A stretch of 64,000 nucleotides of DNA from assembly GCF_041296385.1 (NCBI RefSeq), contig NC_091014.1, forward strand, positions 9,523,578-9,587,577, in the 5' to 3' direction. Below, in pieces: positions 25,266-35,850 of the stretch; the stretch's first letter is position 1; the number at the start of each line of letters is the position of its first letter. The position numbers and the translations under genes are program-made. Under the pieces are notes generated by a model, which had not been told where the DNA came from, searched no databases, and saw nothing but the letters and a program-made list of their open reading frames with translations. The DNA comes from Aphelocoma coerulescens. Lineage: Eukaryota > Chordata > Aves > Passeriformes > Corvidae.

Positions 25266-27211
25266 GGAATTGAGTTATTGACTATTTCATATTAAATCAT
25301 TTGCATGACTTTTTTTCAGTGATTCAGTCCAGAAAATAAAAGACATAACAATCAAGTGATACAAAGAAGTGGCTTCTCTCTTCTGGCATACCTTCACATA
25401 ATTTCCATCAATTATATGTTACATAAAATCAAGATGTTAAAGCTTTGATCTTGTGCATCTCTTCATTTGACATCTATCAAATACATTTGGGCCATTCTGA
25501 ATTAATACCAGAGGGCAAGAAAATTATAAACCTTGAACTCAGAACAGAACAGATTATTTCTGGATCATTAATTCTTCCTCCTTTGTCACAAGAAGCCACC
25601 CTTCTCATTTTCCATTCTTGTTGAAACCTAGGAATAGGGGGGATGTATCAGTATTGTAATTACCTCAGTTTACTTTGAAAATACTTAAATATTCATTTCA
25701 TTGCTGTATGGATGTGGATATTTAGTTGCCATAGAGATTCAAAGAAAGTTAAAGAAGATACTATTGAAAATAGACATTAATGGGAATCTTTGAGGCAGTC
25801 TCATTTCTTCTTAAAAAAATCTCCCCTCCCCAATAATTCTTTTTGCTATTCAGATCTTCTAAAGAAGGGATATTGACAGTTTAGTTTACATCTTATTGCA
25901 GACATCTATTTCTTCACAGATATGCTCTACTCATATTTTCTTCAAGTGGCCTCTATTCCTAGTGTGGTCTGCTACTGCTGAAACTTGGGATTTTCTCTTT
26001 TGTGTAGCCAGAAACATTATTAAAACAAAACTGTGTAAAGTCAAACAGTTGCAAAGCAGAATAGGATGTCTTTATGACTTTGATTTGGTCCCTGTTTTTC
26101 ATAGGAAGTGTTACAGTCTTTGACAGCATGGTTACCTACTATTTTTCTATATAACTCTGAGCCATGATCCTTAAATAAAATCTGTACTGTAACTATTTTT
26201 TCTTCATTATCTTCACTTCTCCCTACCAAAGGCACACAGCTTTTTCCAGAGATTCATGTATGATACTTATTTCCATCATTTTTTAATGCTTCACAAACAT
26301 TTATTGTCTTTGAGAATCTTTAAGCCAAGAGAATGATGTTTTGCACATGTTTAGATCATAAAGGCGAGGATGGAGAGATTAAAGGTCAAAAAAATTTTCT
26401 AACATATAATGAAGAATTTGAGATGTACATGGCCTAATTTTTCCAAATATATGACAGCAAGGAATTAAAAATTTAAATCTCCTCAATTTACATTGCAATT
26501 TTGAAGCTTAGTACTTCTTCAAATCCTACTTCCTGGTCTTACAAGAGTCTTTCAGAAAATGGAGAATATGGTGCTAGTGAGCACCAGCTGTAAGTCTGAG
26601 TTGAAGTATTTACTTACACATACCTTTGTGGCAGAAAAAAAGATGCAATTATAGGGGGTGGTATCCAGCTCCCTTTTCCTCTCGGCCTGCTCTCTCTTTG
26701 TATATGTGAGTGCATTCATGATTTACCAGTCAAGCACATTCCTTTACAAGAGTAAATGTGCTAAACCTATCTACATGATGAGAAGAATTTTCAGACTCTT
26801 CCTGGAGAAGCTTAGGTATATTACTTTGTTTATACAGATAAATAGATAGAGTTAATATTTATGTTGTTGAAAGCAGATTCAAGAAATTAATTTTACCCAT
26901 AGGATCAAAAGCTGTGAATAAGAGACAGAAGAGAAAAAGCAGGGAAAGTGCTGAACTGCTAAACCCCTCATGTCTCGTATGAGTTCATACCACAGCCTGA
27001 AACACCCCCTAAACACCTGTTCCCTGATTCATGGAGAGATTACCTGGGAGCCCAATTTCATATTTGGTGTCATTCCATAAAAGGTCTGTGACTCTAGGTC
27101 ACATAAGTTCCTGTAAATTAAGGCTGTAGGAACTCTTTTCTTCAGATAGAAACAAGTTTGTTTCCCTTGCAAGATTCTCTTCTATCTTGGCAGAAGACGT
27201 GGTTATACAAT
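25266..27211. other. AT-rich non-coding stretch, nothing recognised
   Basis: No gene or repeat family is recognised. Overlapping open frames at 25,896-26,235 on both strands are short and have no domain. Confidence 0.5.
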
Positions 27212-27377
27212 AGAATAACTTAGGCTGAAGTCATCTAGTCCAAGCCCCTACTCTAAGCAGGGTTAAGATCCCAGTTAATCAGGTCACTCCTGCCCTCATT
27301 CAGCAGAGTTCTGAGTACCTCCGAAGGGGGAGATTCCATAGATCTTTTGGGCAGTTTGTACAGTCTTCACAGACCAA
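27212..27377 (-). mobile_element. Older CR1 LINE 3' tail, minus orientation
   Basis: Diverged CR1 tail. In order on the plus strand: AGAATAACTTAGGCTGAAG, TCATCTAGTCCAAGCCCCTA, a CTCTAAGCAGGGTTAA block, GTTCTGAGTACCTCCGAAGG, GGAGATTCCATAGATCTTTT and GGGCAGTTTGTACAGTCTTC. This matches the order of an older CR1 subfamily whose tail reads TCATCTAGTCCAACC, CAGGGTCAA, ATCTCCAAGGATGGAGATTCC, GGGCAACCTGTTCCAG. The many substitutions, and the loss of a clean 3' octamer, make it older than the copy 2 kb upstream. Subfamily not assigned. Confidence 0.8.
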
Positions 27378-28179
27378 TTTAAATAGTGTCTTTTTAAAGA
27401 ACAAAATGCCTTGATTTTTACACAAACTGATTTCAATTGCAGATGAAATGTATACAACTATTTACAGCGATGAAAATTTAGTAAACAAGAGATTATTTCC
27501 TTTTTCTAATTTGTTTTCAGGAGAAAGGAAAAAAATGTCCCTTTCAAAGTACATTAAAAAAAACCCACTAAAATACTTTCTCTTTGTTTAAAGTTTCTAG
27601 CACAGACTTGAATATAAGTGTAGTGTAGTGAATGTTTTGAAACCCCCAAGACAGTGAACTAAGGTTTTTAAAGGATTAAGTTTGAGTAGAGGCTGGCGCT
27701 ACGAAGGAATGTCATCCAGATGCTTTGTTTCATATTCACTGTGTGCAGACTCATTCTTTGGTGCATCAGATGTTAGGTTAGCCACACAGATCCGAAAATG
27801 TTATTTTTTTCTTCTTTTTTAAGTATTATTGGTCATAATTTGCATTTGAATACCTTTCCTGATTGGCCAAAGCATTTGTGAAAATGATCTTATTTAGAAA
27901 TTGGTTTCTGTTTTCAACATGTGCTTTTATAAAGTGTTTATGCAACATATCTACCAAGTAGATATCCCCAAAATGTTGTCAAAACAACTTAGCTTAGCAG
28001 CTAGTTTCCCATAGTTGTCTACATCTCATGGTTTCACTTATTTCTTAGACCAACTTGTCCTCACAGTCTGCCCAGCTTGTCCTCATGTCCAATGATAGAT
28101 ACTTGTGCATTAGTAGCTTCTAGTTGATATTTATATTTAGACACAATTTCTTCCAAACAAGGCACTAGAAAATTATTGC
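27378..28179. other. AT-rich non-coding stretch, nothing recognised
   Basis: No gene, repeat or clear regulatory pattern is recognised. The sequence is AT-rich, with no open frame long enough to consider. Confidence 0.5.
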
Positions 28180-28360
28180 TACTTGCTGCATATTTAGTGC
28201 ATTAAAAGTTAAAAGAGCTGTGCAAAAGGACTTCGCTTAAGGATTAATCACATCTGTGACCCAGGGGATAAAGGATCCTCACCTGTCAATAAGGCTTATT
28301 ACTACTTATACCAGCTGAGTCAGAGTGTTTAAGTACCTTCCTGTGAAAGTGACTTTTGCT
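28180..28360. promoter_or_regulatory. Candidate conserved non-coding element
   Basis: A low-redundancy stretch with several transcription-factor-like words close together: AAGGATTAATCACATCTGTGAC, CACCTGT (E-box), GTCAATAAGG and GCTGAGTCAG (AP-1/MAF-like TGAGTCA). The words are visible in the sequence. Binding and conservation are inference. Confidence 0.22.
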
Positions 28361-28849
28361 TGGTGGGAGCTGAAATGAGGATTTCTCTGGCCCTTAAAGT
28401 TATATTTTACAATGAAGATTGCATAGAGAATGACAATTTTCTTACTCTTTGCACCTGTTAAATCACATTTTACGTAAAAATGAAGTAGAATCCCCTGTAA
28501 AGCTATTTTTCAGCATGAACTACTGCTGTCATTGCAACTGTAGTACTGCAGGATGATGAATGAGACAGGGAATTGATTCATGTAGCTGTAACTGGGAGGG
28601 AACACAGGCCTGTGGTCCACAAACCAATTTTTCTATTAAAGTCTCATCTATTCTAGAGCTGGAGGTTCAGTTCACTGCATAAATCAGAGATTCCTTGTAT
28701 CATTTCCCCTCAACTCACTTTCCATTTTGAACTATAGGCCACTGTAAATTCCCTTCAGCTTTCAAGGATACTTTCTTTCTTCCCCATTTCCATCCATTTT
28801 CTCTCTTTAATAAGTCAGAGTTGCCTTTCACACTTGCATTGGTACATGA

Positions 28850-29065
28850 CTGAATTCCCACCTAGAAGAGGGCTCTGGGAGCACTTGGGAGCTCCCCAAG
28901 ACTTCACACTGTCTTTACACATACCTGGCTCCCCTGCCTGCTTCCTTGGAAAAGCACCAGGAGCTGCTGCTAGCACCTTCCTTGGCCTGGATGCAGCTGG
29001 GGTGATGGAGGCAGAGGAATGCCCACCCCACAGGTGGCAGGGAGAGAACACCTCTCTTGCAGCCC
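28850..29065. other. GC-richer island in an AT-rich region
   Basis: About 215 bp visibly richer in G+C than its surroundings, with CTGGGAGCACTTGGGAGCTC, CCAGGAGCTGCTGCTAGCAC and GGATGCAGCTGGGGTGATGG. Open frames exist on both strands (105 codons plus, 78 codons minus), but neither shows a recognisable domain or paired splice sites. CpG is almost absent, so it is not a CpG island. It may be an unrecognised old repeat, a processed copy, or an exon-bearing patch. Confidence 0.5.
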
Positions 29066-32000
29066 ATAGCTCTAACCTGTCTCTGAGACATGAGGTTTTG
29101 AGGTTGCCATCACTTTCAAACTGTTTAGGGAGGATTCACAGTATGAATTAATGACCCTAATCAAGTTGTTGTGTGTTAGAATGCAAAATCACAGAGGCAG
29201 TTGCAGCTGCTGGTACTGCTAACCAGTCTAAAAACCTTTGTATTCTTCTAATTTTTTGTCTGGTTTTCTCCAAAATTGAAAGATAACATTAAAGAAATGC
29301 TACTTTAAATGTGAACTATTGCTTCTCTTAGTGTCCTCTCAATAGACATCTTTTATTCTTTTTGTTAAAACCACTGGGTGCTCTGCACTCACAGGTTAGC
29401 AGAGCAGTAACCTTAGAGATCTTTCAGACTGACGTTGTGTAACTTGTTCTTTCTCCTCAAACAATGGAAAAACATACGTTAATGCTCTCAGAGGAGGTTA
29501 TTTATTATTCATGTGGTGTAAATGAAGGCAGGATTTGGCCCACAAGCAATAAAAGAGGAGTGGAGCATGTAATTCTTCACGCCATTGTGAGGAAAACTCT
29601 GTCCAGCAACAGTAAATTATCTGAAATTCTTTCAGGATATATGAATGAGTCCATAGTCAGAGAAAGCTTGTGAGGTTTAAAGCAAAAAAATGGCAACTAT
29701 AAATAAAAATGGAAACCCCTCATCCCCGCTGAAATAAAAAAAAACGTAACATTCCCAGGGCACTGGTGTCTTTGGAAAATGCATTGCCTGGCTGACTAGA
29801 GGAAAGGGAGAGAGGAAAGCAAACCCATCATCCTACTTAAGTCTTTGTCTTCCCAAAGTAAAGTTTAATGTTCTTGCATAGAGGGACAGTTTTCTCTGGG
29901 AAGATCCATCCTACAAGGATGTGAATTTATTGAGTTTGTAAAACCTTTAATCAACAAATACATGCATATGTATTTTAACAACTAAGTCTACCCAAGTATT
30001 TAACAAATGGGCAATATACAGAGAATATCCATATCTTTTACTCTGTAGGGTGCCAAGTGGGAACAAAGAACTATGAGCATTTTCACAGCAATGTGTGGGT
30101 GCATATAGCTTATTCTGGGAGTGCTAATCATTCTAGAAAAATACTTGCTGTAGTCTGGACATTTTCATTATTTTAATAACATTATCCTAGTTGCTTTTAT
30201 GTTAGTATTACTCCACTTCATTGGCATAGTAATGCCCACTGTAGATAATGAGATAGCTTCTCAAAATATGTGTCTTGGAAAGGAAAAATCTGCAATCCCT
30301 GCTTTGATTTGACGTATTCCAAAAGCTTTGGCACCATTGCAACAACAATTTAGAGGATGGAATCAAAATCCATAAACACTGTAAACAGTTCCATAATCTT
30401 AACATGCAGACTAATGCTGTGTTGAGTTTAAATGCATTATGATGCCATGGATATACCACTTCTTGCCATCTCATTATGCCAGAATGAAATTCTAACTTTT
30501 CAACAAACTACACTTGAGTTCAAGTTAATCATGGGGAAGAATTTTGTCAGTGATTTCTTGTTGTTACAGTAATATAAGTGACATGTTAGCTTTTAAATCA
30601 AACCAATCAAAGTCACAAAAAAAAAAAAAAGGTTAAGAACACTGAAGAGTGAGATCATTTTTGTAGATGGACAATAATCAGACACAGACTCCCAGTGAAA
30701 CTTAGTCTGTCTATCTCATTTGGTCACAGATGGTCTAAGCTGAGTCCGTAGTCACTCTACAATCAATAGCAGGGATCTCTGTTCAGCACCTCATGGAAAT
30801 GGGCAACTTGCTTGATTTAAAACTTTGAACCATAGATGTTCACATGCCATGCCAGCACAACTTTTGACTCCTTACAAAACCACTGACTACGGTCCACTGA
30901 GCCTATGATGGCCCGTGATGAGAGCTACTGTGATGTAGGTCAGACGTTAAGGAACTAATAAAATGACACAGCAGGTTCACATTAGTCTAGTCCTCACTTC
31001 AGCATACATAATTTTTCAACTATTTGTCATGTACTTAATCTCAGTATTGAGATTGTATAAAACTGTGTTGCTTCCTTACTAAAATATCATTGTCTTTTTG
31101 TTTCCTTTTACCATAACATATGCATAAACATATGTATTAACCTATTAGAGAAAACATTTTAGATGTAAGAGGTAATGTTGTTCTGTAAGAATGTTTTTAA
31201 AACTGAGTATAACTGCATTAGTATTCAGAGTTTAGTCTCAAATGATAGACTGACTATAATAAGAATAAATTATTTTACTCAGATTTGGGGGTTTTTATGC
31301 TTTCCTCTTCTTAACTGATCATTGTATAAATATAATTCAAAAGTAGAAAACAGCAGGAAACATCAATTGTTTTTTGTCTGACACCTGAAAATTTTACTAC
31401 AGGTGTCTTTTTCTTCTTCTTCTTTGTTCTACTTCCCAACATAAAACTCTCTTCTTTCCTGAGAAAGGCAATATTTTGAAAAGCAAAAAATGAATTAAAG
31501 TGTTAGCTTAAACATATTGATTAAAAGATACTGGATGAAAATTAGTGACAGTTTCATACAGTGTGAGTACATTTTTATATTAAATATCTTTTGATTTAGA
31601 CTTCAGGAAACTGCTGGAAGGCACTATCATTATACTAACATGCTGATGTTTCGATCTTTGCAGAAAACAACACAGAGAAGCAGTATATGATACAACAGCT
31701 ATAAGTAACATGCTTTTAATTATGTGTTACTATTTTAGAAGGTCTTCCAAACACAGAGGGTCCCTGTGGGATTTTTATTACCGTTTAAGACATCCCACTT
31801 GGTTCCTTTTCTTTACAGAAAGGCATTGGGCTGAGAATTCCAAGTGGCAGTGCGTTTTCCTCTCAGCTGCACTACTGAGTAGTTTTATGCATCAGTCTTT
31901 GTAATAAGTGCATATAATTCAGATATAATTTTCACCACCATATCACACTGAGATTACTGTTTAGCTGGTGCACATGATATTCTTTAAATACTGAATATTT

Positions 32001-32623
32001 CTGAATATTTTTAAATACTGAAATCTGTTTAACCAGTGCAAATCAAAATTATCAGTATTGTAAATCTTTCTCTTAAAACTGAATGCAAGATAGCAATATA
32101 ATGCAGTGGAATTATTGTAATGCTGAAGTCCTTTTTTATTTATATCAAAGATAACATTTCTGACTGAATTTTTTGGAATATATTTTAGATGAAGACATAT
32201 GTTGGCCAAGTAATTAGCTTATCACACTGAATTTCTTATTAAAACAGACCAGCTCTTTTGATTCATCTAGTATAAATACTGTGGCTAAAACTATGGGGGT
32301 CATCAGCTTGAATATTAGAACAACTTCTAATTTTGTATGCCTCTTAATTTATTTTATAATGTAAATACAGAATAAATACAATAAAGAATTTCTAATTTCA
32401 ATATTATGCCAAGAATAATTTTGCAAATGGTTGCTAGTACAGAAATTAAAACTATAATAAACTTATCACTTAAAGGATAAAAATTTAAAGTGGTAAGTTT
32501 CAATTATGTGAAAAAAATTATGTATAAAAGTTACTTTTGTAAAATTGTATGTGATGGGGGAAAATATAATAATATAATAAAATTAATAAAATACATTATA
32601 TATGGAAATAGATCTAGAAATAG
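29066..32623. other. AT-rich non-coding stretch
   Basis: No gene is recognised. A 69-codon plus-strand frame at 29,464-29,673 has no domain. At 31,991-32,010 there is a perfect tandem CTGAATATTT x2, flanked by two copies of TTTAAATACTGAA. A14 lies near 30,618. Confidence 0.5.
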
Positions 32624-32642
32624 ATATATAATATATATATAT
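32624..32642. repeat. Short (TA)n microsatellite in an AT-rich patch
   Basis: An alternating AT run, mostly TATATA, inside a broader A/T-only patch (about 32,560-32,650) that includes AATATAATAATATAATAAAA-like words. Low complexity. Confidence 0.8.
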
Positions 32643-34319
32643 GATCTATTTTTGTCTCTTAGATGGAGACAATTGCTGTGTTGAAAAATTTATAAATTAA
32701 TTAAGTAAGAAGCTGAAAAAAGAAAATACTGTCTTCTGTTTCTGGACAGAACAAGGGAAAATGAACACTGAGTGCAAGATTTCCAGGTGCATACACAGAA
32801 CACAGATTAGGAAATCAATAGGGAACTGCATTTATCCAGGTAGTTTGTCAAATCCCACGTGACTTCTCAGTGACAGTATATCTATAAATGAAAGCAATTT
32901 GCTTAACTTCCTACAGAAATCTATGTCAGAGGCAGGCACTTTGCTCCAACTACCAGAATGGGATGCTGGTGCCTTTCTAGGACAAGTATACACTATGTAT
33001 ACCTGATTTCACAGAAAAATGATTTCTCTGCTATGAACACTCTGGTTTATGATGAAAGTTAAATTTTGTAGATGGATAAAAGTCAAAACAGTCCATAAGC
33101 ATATTAATCATGGAATCAGACCTTCAAACAGTGAAACTTGTGCACATGCAGGGAACAAATCTGCCCCCATACAAATTTCTTGTGGGTATTGACTGATAAT
33201 ATGATATCTCTGGTCTCACATGCTATGATTAGACAGGCTTTCCTCTTTAAGCACTTTAACTTCAGAAGCTTAATGCATTATCTGCAAAAGCTATTTTGAA
33301 ATAGACCTAATTTAAAAGGATAGGTTTTAGGAAGGAAATAGGAAGGAGGTGTCTTCAGAAGGAGGTCTGAATCCTTGACTTCAGAGCCAAGCATTAACTT
33401 ACTTTTTTAAATGCATCATTGTTCTTGAAGACCCTATATCAAATAAAGAGTCTTCCACACTGCTGCCGAAGTTTATGGCTCAAAAGAAACCATCCCCAGG
33501 CTGTAACACAGTCCATATGGCTGGCTGTTTGAAGTGTGCTTAGTGCTCCATTAGGGATTCTCGATTTGTACTTCTCAATCTGATTTCGATAAGACACAGG
33601 TTTCCTTTAGTGGCCTGACCTGGTGCAAACACATAATAGATTAATTCTGTAATAAATTATGGTGGCAGTAAAGCTTTCTGGACCATTTTGCCTTTTAAGT
33701 AACAATTTTTTTTATGTACTCTTATAAAGCCGAACTAATGTTTCATTTGTAGCTCACTTTATGTATATACAGAACTACTTGAAGCTGGGGAATGTAATTT
33801 TGTGCTGTGTGCATTACCTCTGAGTGTATTCCATTTTATTGTATTTCTGGAGCTACTGACATGTTGAGGAATACTAAGAGCTTTATGAAACAACATTATG
33901 CCTAGAAATGTGTTGAACTGCTTTTCAGGAAGTGCCAGCTGGTTTCTATCCTAACAGTGGCATAACTAGACTATTTCTATATGCAAAACTCCATTTCCAT
34001 AAAGCCCATTATTATCTTCTACTTGTATGTATTGTTTTTACATGATACTGTTATTTTCAACCACCAAGTTTATTTTAGATTTATTATATACTTAGCACTT
34101 TCCATAGTTCTGCTGCCATTTCTAAATTCTCTGGTACAGAAAGAGCAAACTTTGTTATTTTAGGCATTGCTGCTAGTCAGAGTTGAGGACCCCAGTGTGC
34201 TTGCTGTCTTGTAAACCCAAAGCCCAGATCTTACAGAGGAAAAGCAAAAGATGAGAGATGTGAGTGAAAAAACAATGAAGTACAAAAAGTAAATGACACC
34301 AAATACCTTAATAAGGGCG
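32643..34319. other. AT-rich non-coding stretch, nothing recognised
   Basis: No gene or repeat family is recognised. A 60-codon plus-strand frame at 33,981-34,163 is hydrophobic low-complexity and not credible. Confidence 0.5.
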
Positions 34320-34520
34320 GCAGCCCACTGAGAACCGAGTATAATTTAATAATTCATATTTTTAAAGGACAGTATTAAGGGGAGCTGCAGGAGCCTGCTA
34401 GTTATTTCCAGGGAAGGCTCCCAGAGATAAGGGACAGCATGAGAGGAGAGCACTATAGTGCTTTTAAATACCTTGCCAATGGGTGACAAAGGGTGCTAAT
34501 CTGTCAGCTTTTATCACCCT
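34320..34520. promoter_or_regulatory. Candidate conserved non-coding element
   Basis: A moderately GC-balanced stretch with TTTAATAATTCATATTTTTA, CAGAGATAAGGGAC (GATA-like), CTTTTAAATACC, TGACAAAGGGTGCTAATC and TTTTATCACCC. The mixture of AT-rich and GC-containing words differs from the flanks. Function is inferred only. Confidence 0.2.
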
Positions 34521-34959
34521 TCCTTTTCCGGCTCATGAGCTCCATGATAACTCTCCTCTTATAGACACCCAGATTCACCTCCTTACTTTACCTCAGACCT
34601 TCTCAAAATTTATTATGATGTCAAGGTAGGAAAGGAAGAGACTGGGAAGTCTTTGCAAGGGCTAAATGGTGACTCTTAACCAGAACTAACACACAAAATA
34701 TGCAACAACTCACAGAGTTTTGGTGTTCTTTTTTCTGTTTCTTTTAGGTCACATGCCCTGGAAGACACACCCGTGAAGGTGCTGTGTGATAAGACAATTC
34801 CACAAAAACCCAAAAAAAAAACAGTTACAAAGACAAAAATCCCACTCACCCATAGTGTTCTTGGTAGCAAGAAAGTGCTGAGATGACCATCTATTGTTTC
34901 ATCAGCTGTCTGCCAAGACTTATCTGCACACATCAGAGAGATTCATCTACACCTTACAC

Positions 34960-35290
34960 GTAAGGATGCAAGAAGAGGAAAAAGCATGGAATGAATGAAA
35001 GGGAGACGTGAACATTTTGGGTTCTGTGGAAGGATGTAGAAAATGTAGATGTAGAGGAAGATGAGATGGAACCTGAAGAAAAAGGAGAATGGTCTCAACT
35101 ACAAGCAGAGTACTTCAGGTGCACATAACATGAAACTTTAGGCTCCTGTAAGCAAGGAGAAAAGTAGAGAATAAGGATAAAAAAAAATCCATAAATAAGA
35201 AAAAGAAGGAAAGAAAATACATAGGATATTAAAATCAGAAAATTAAAGAAAAAAAAATACAGAAGAATAAAGGAATAAAATCTACCAGAG
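34960..35290 (+). other. Strand-asymmetric purine-rich tract
   Basis: On the plus strand about 330 bp is dominated by A and G, with many GAAAG, GGAAAG, AAGAAGG and GAGGAAGATGAG units and few C or T. It includes A8-A9 runs near 35,180 and 35,250. Long polypurine strands can adopt triplex structures, which is known generally; no role is implied here. No convincing open frame. Confidence 0.7.
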
Positions 35291-35569
35291 CAAAGGATCC
35301 AGCAGAATTAATTGGAAAAGACTGATGTCACATATTAAATATATTAGTTTGCTTATAATGAGCATGAAAGACAGAGGCACATAAGCTTTTTATTATTAGA
35401 GATGAATAAAATGACATAAATCCAAATACATAACTTACCATTTTCCAATGAAAACTCATAAAGAGAAGCAAAATATTGCTGCATTAAAGACAACTAGCAT
35501 TTTAAATTAATTTAACCTTAATACCAAGATCAAGTTAATCTTTTAATAATCAGCTGAAATTATCTTTTT

Positions 35570-35850
35570 CCCAGATGGAAATGCTTTTTTTGTATTGCCC
35601 AATGGCTTTCAGAAAACTTTGTCTTTCTTATTAAGTAATATGCTTTTTCTTATTTGATCTTTTAAGAAGTCTCAGTTATCATTACAAACAAAAGGACACT
35701 GGCCGGCAGTAATAGGGAAGAATTTTTTGTAAATCACTTAGTAAACCCATGCAGGTAAAGGAAGGCTGAGAACATTCATTGCCAAGTCCTCATCCTACAA
35801 AATGTCATTTCGTGCATGAGCAGTCAAAATGAACCCATGGTGTTTATCCC
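35570..35850. promoter_or_regulatory. Candidate conserved non-coding element
   Basis: A run of factor-like words: TATTGCCCAATGG (CCAAT-type), TTATTAAGTAATATG, TCATTACAAACAAAAGGACA (SOX/TCF-like ACAAAAGG), GGCCGGCAGTAATAG, ATGTCATTTCGTGCATGAG and GAACCCATGGTGTTTATCCC. The complexity is higher than in the flanking purine tract. Enhancer identity is inference. Confidence 0.25.

Noticed and set aside
35439..35478. Minus-strand 40-bp block between AATGCAG and AATG|GTAAGT
   Set aside because: Both splice consensus words are good, but a 40-bp block with no partner is expected by chance in 64 kb.
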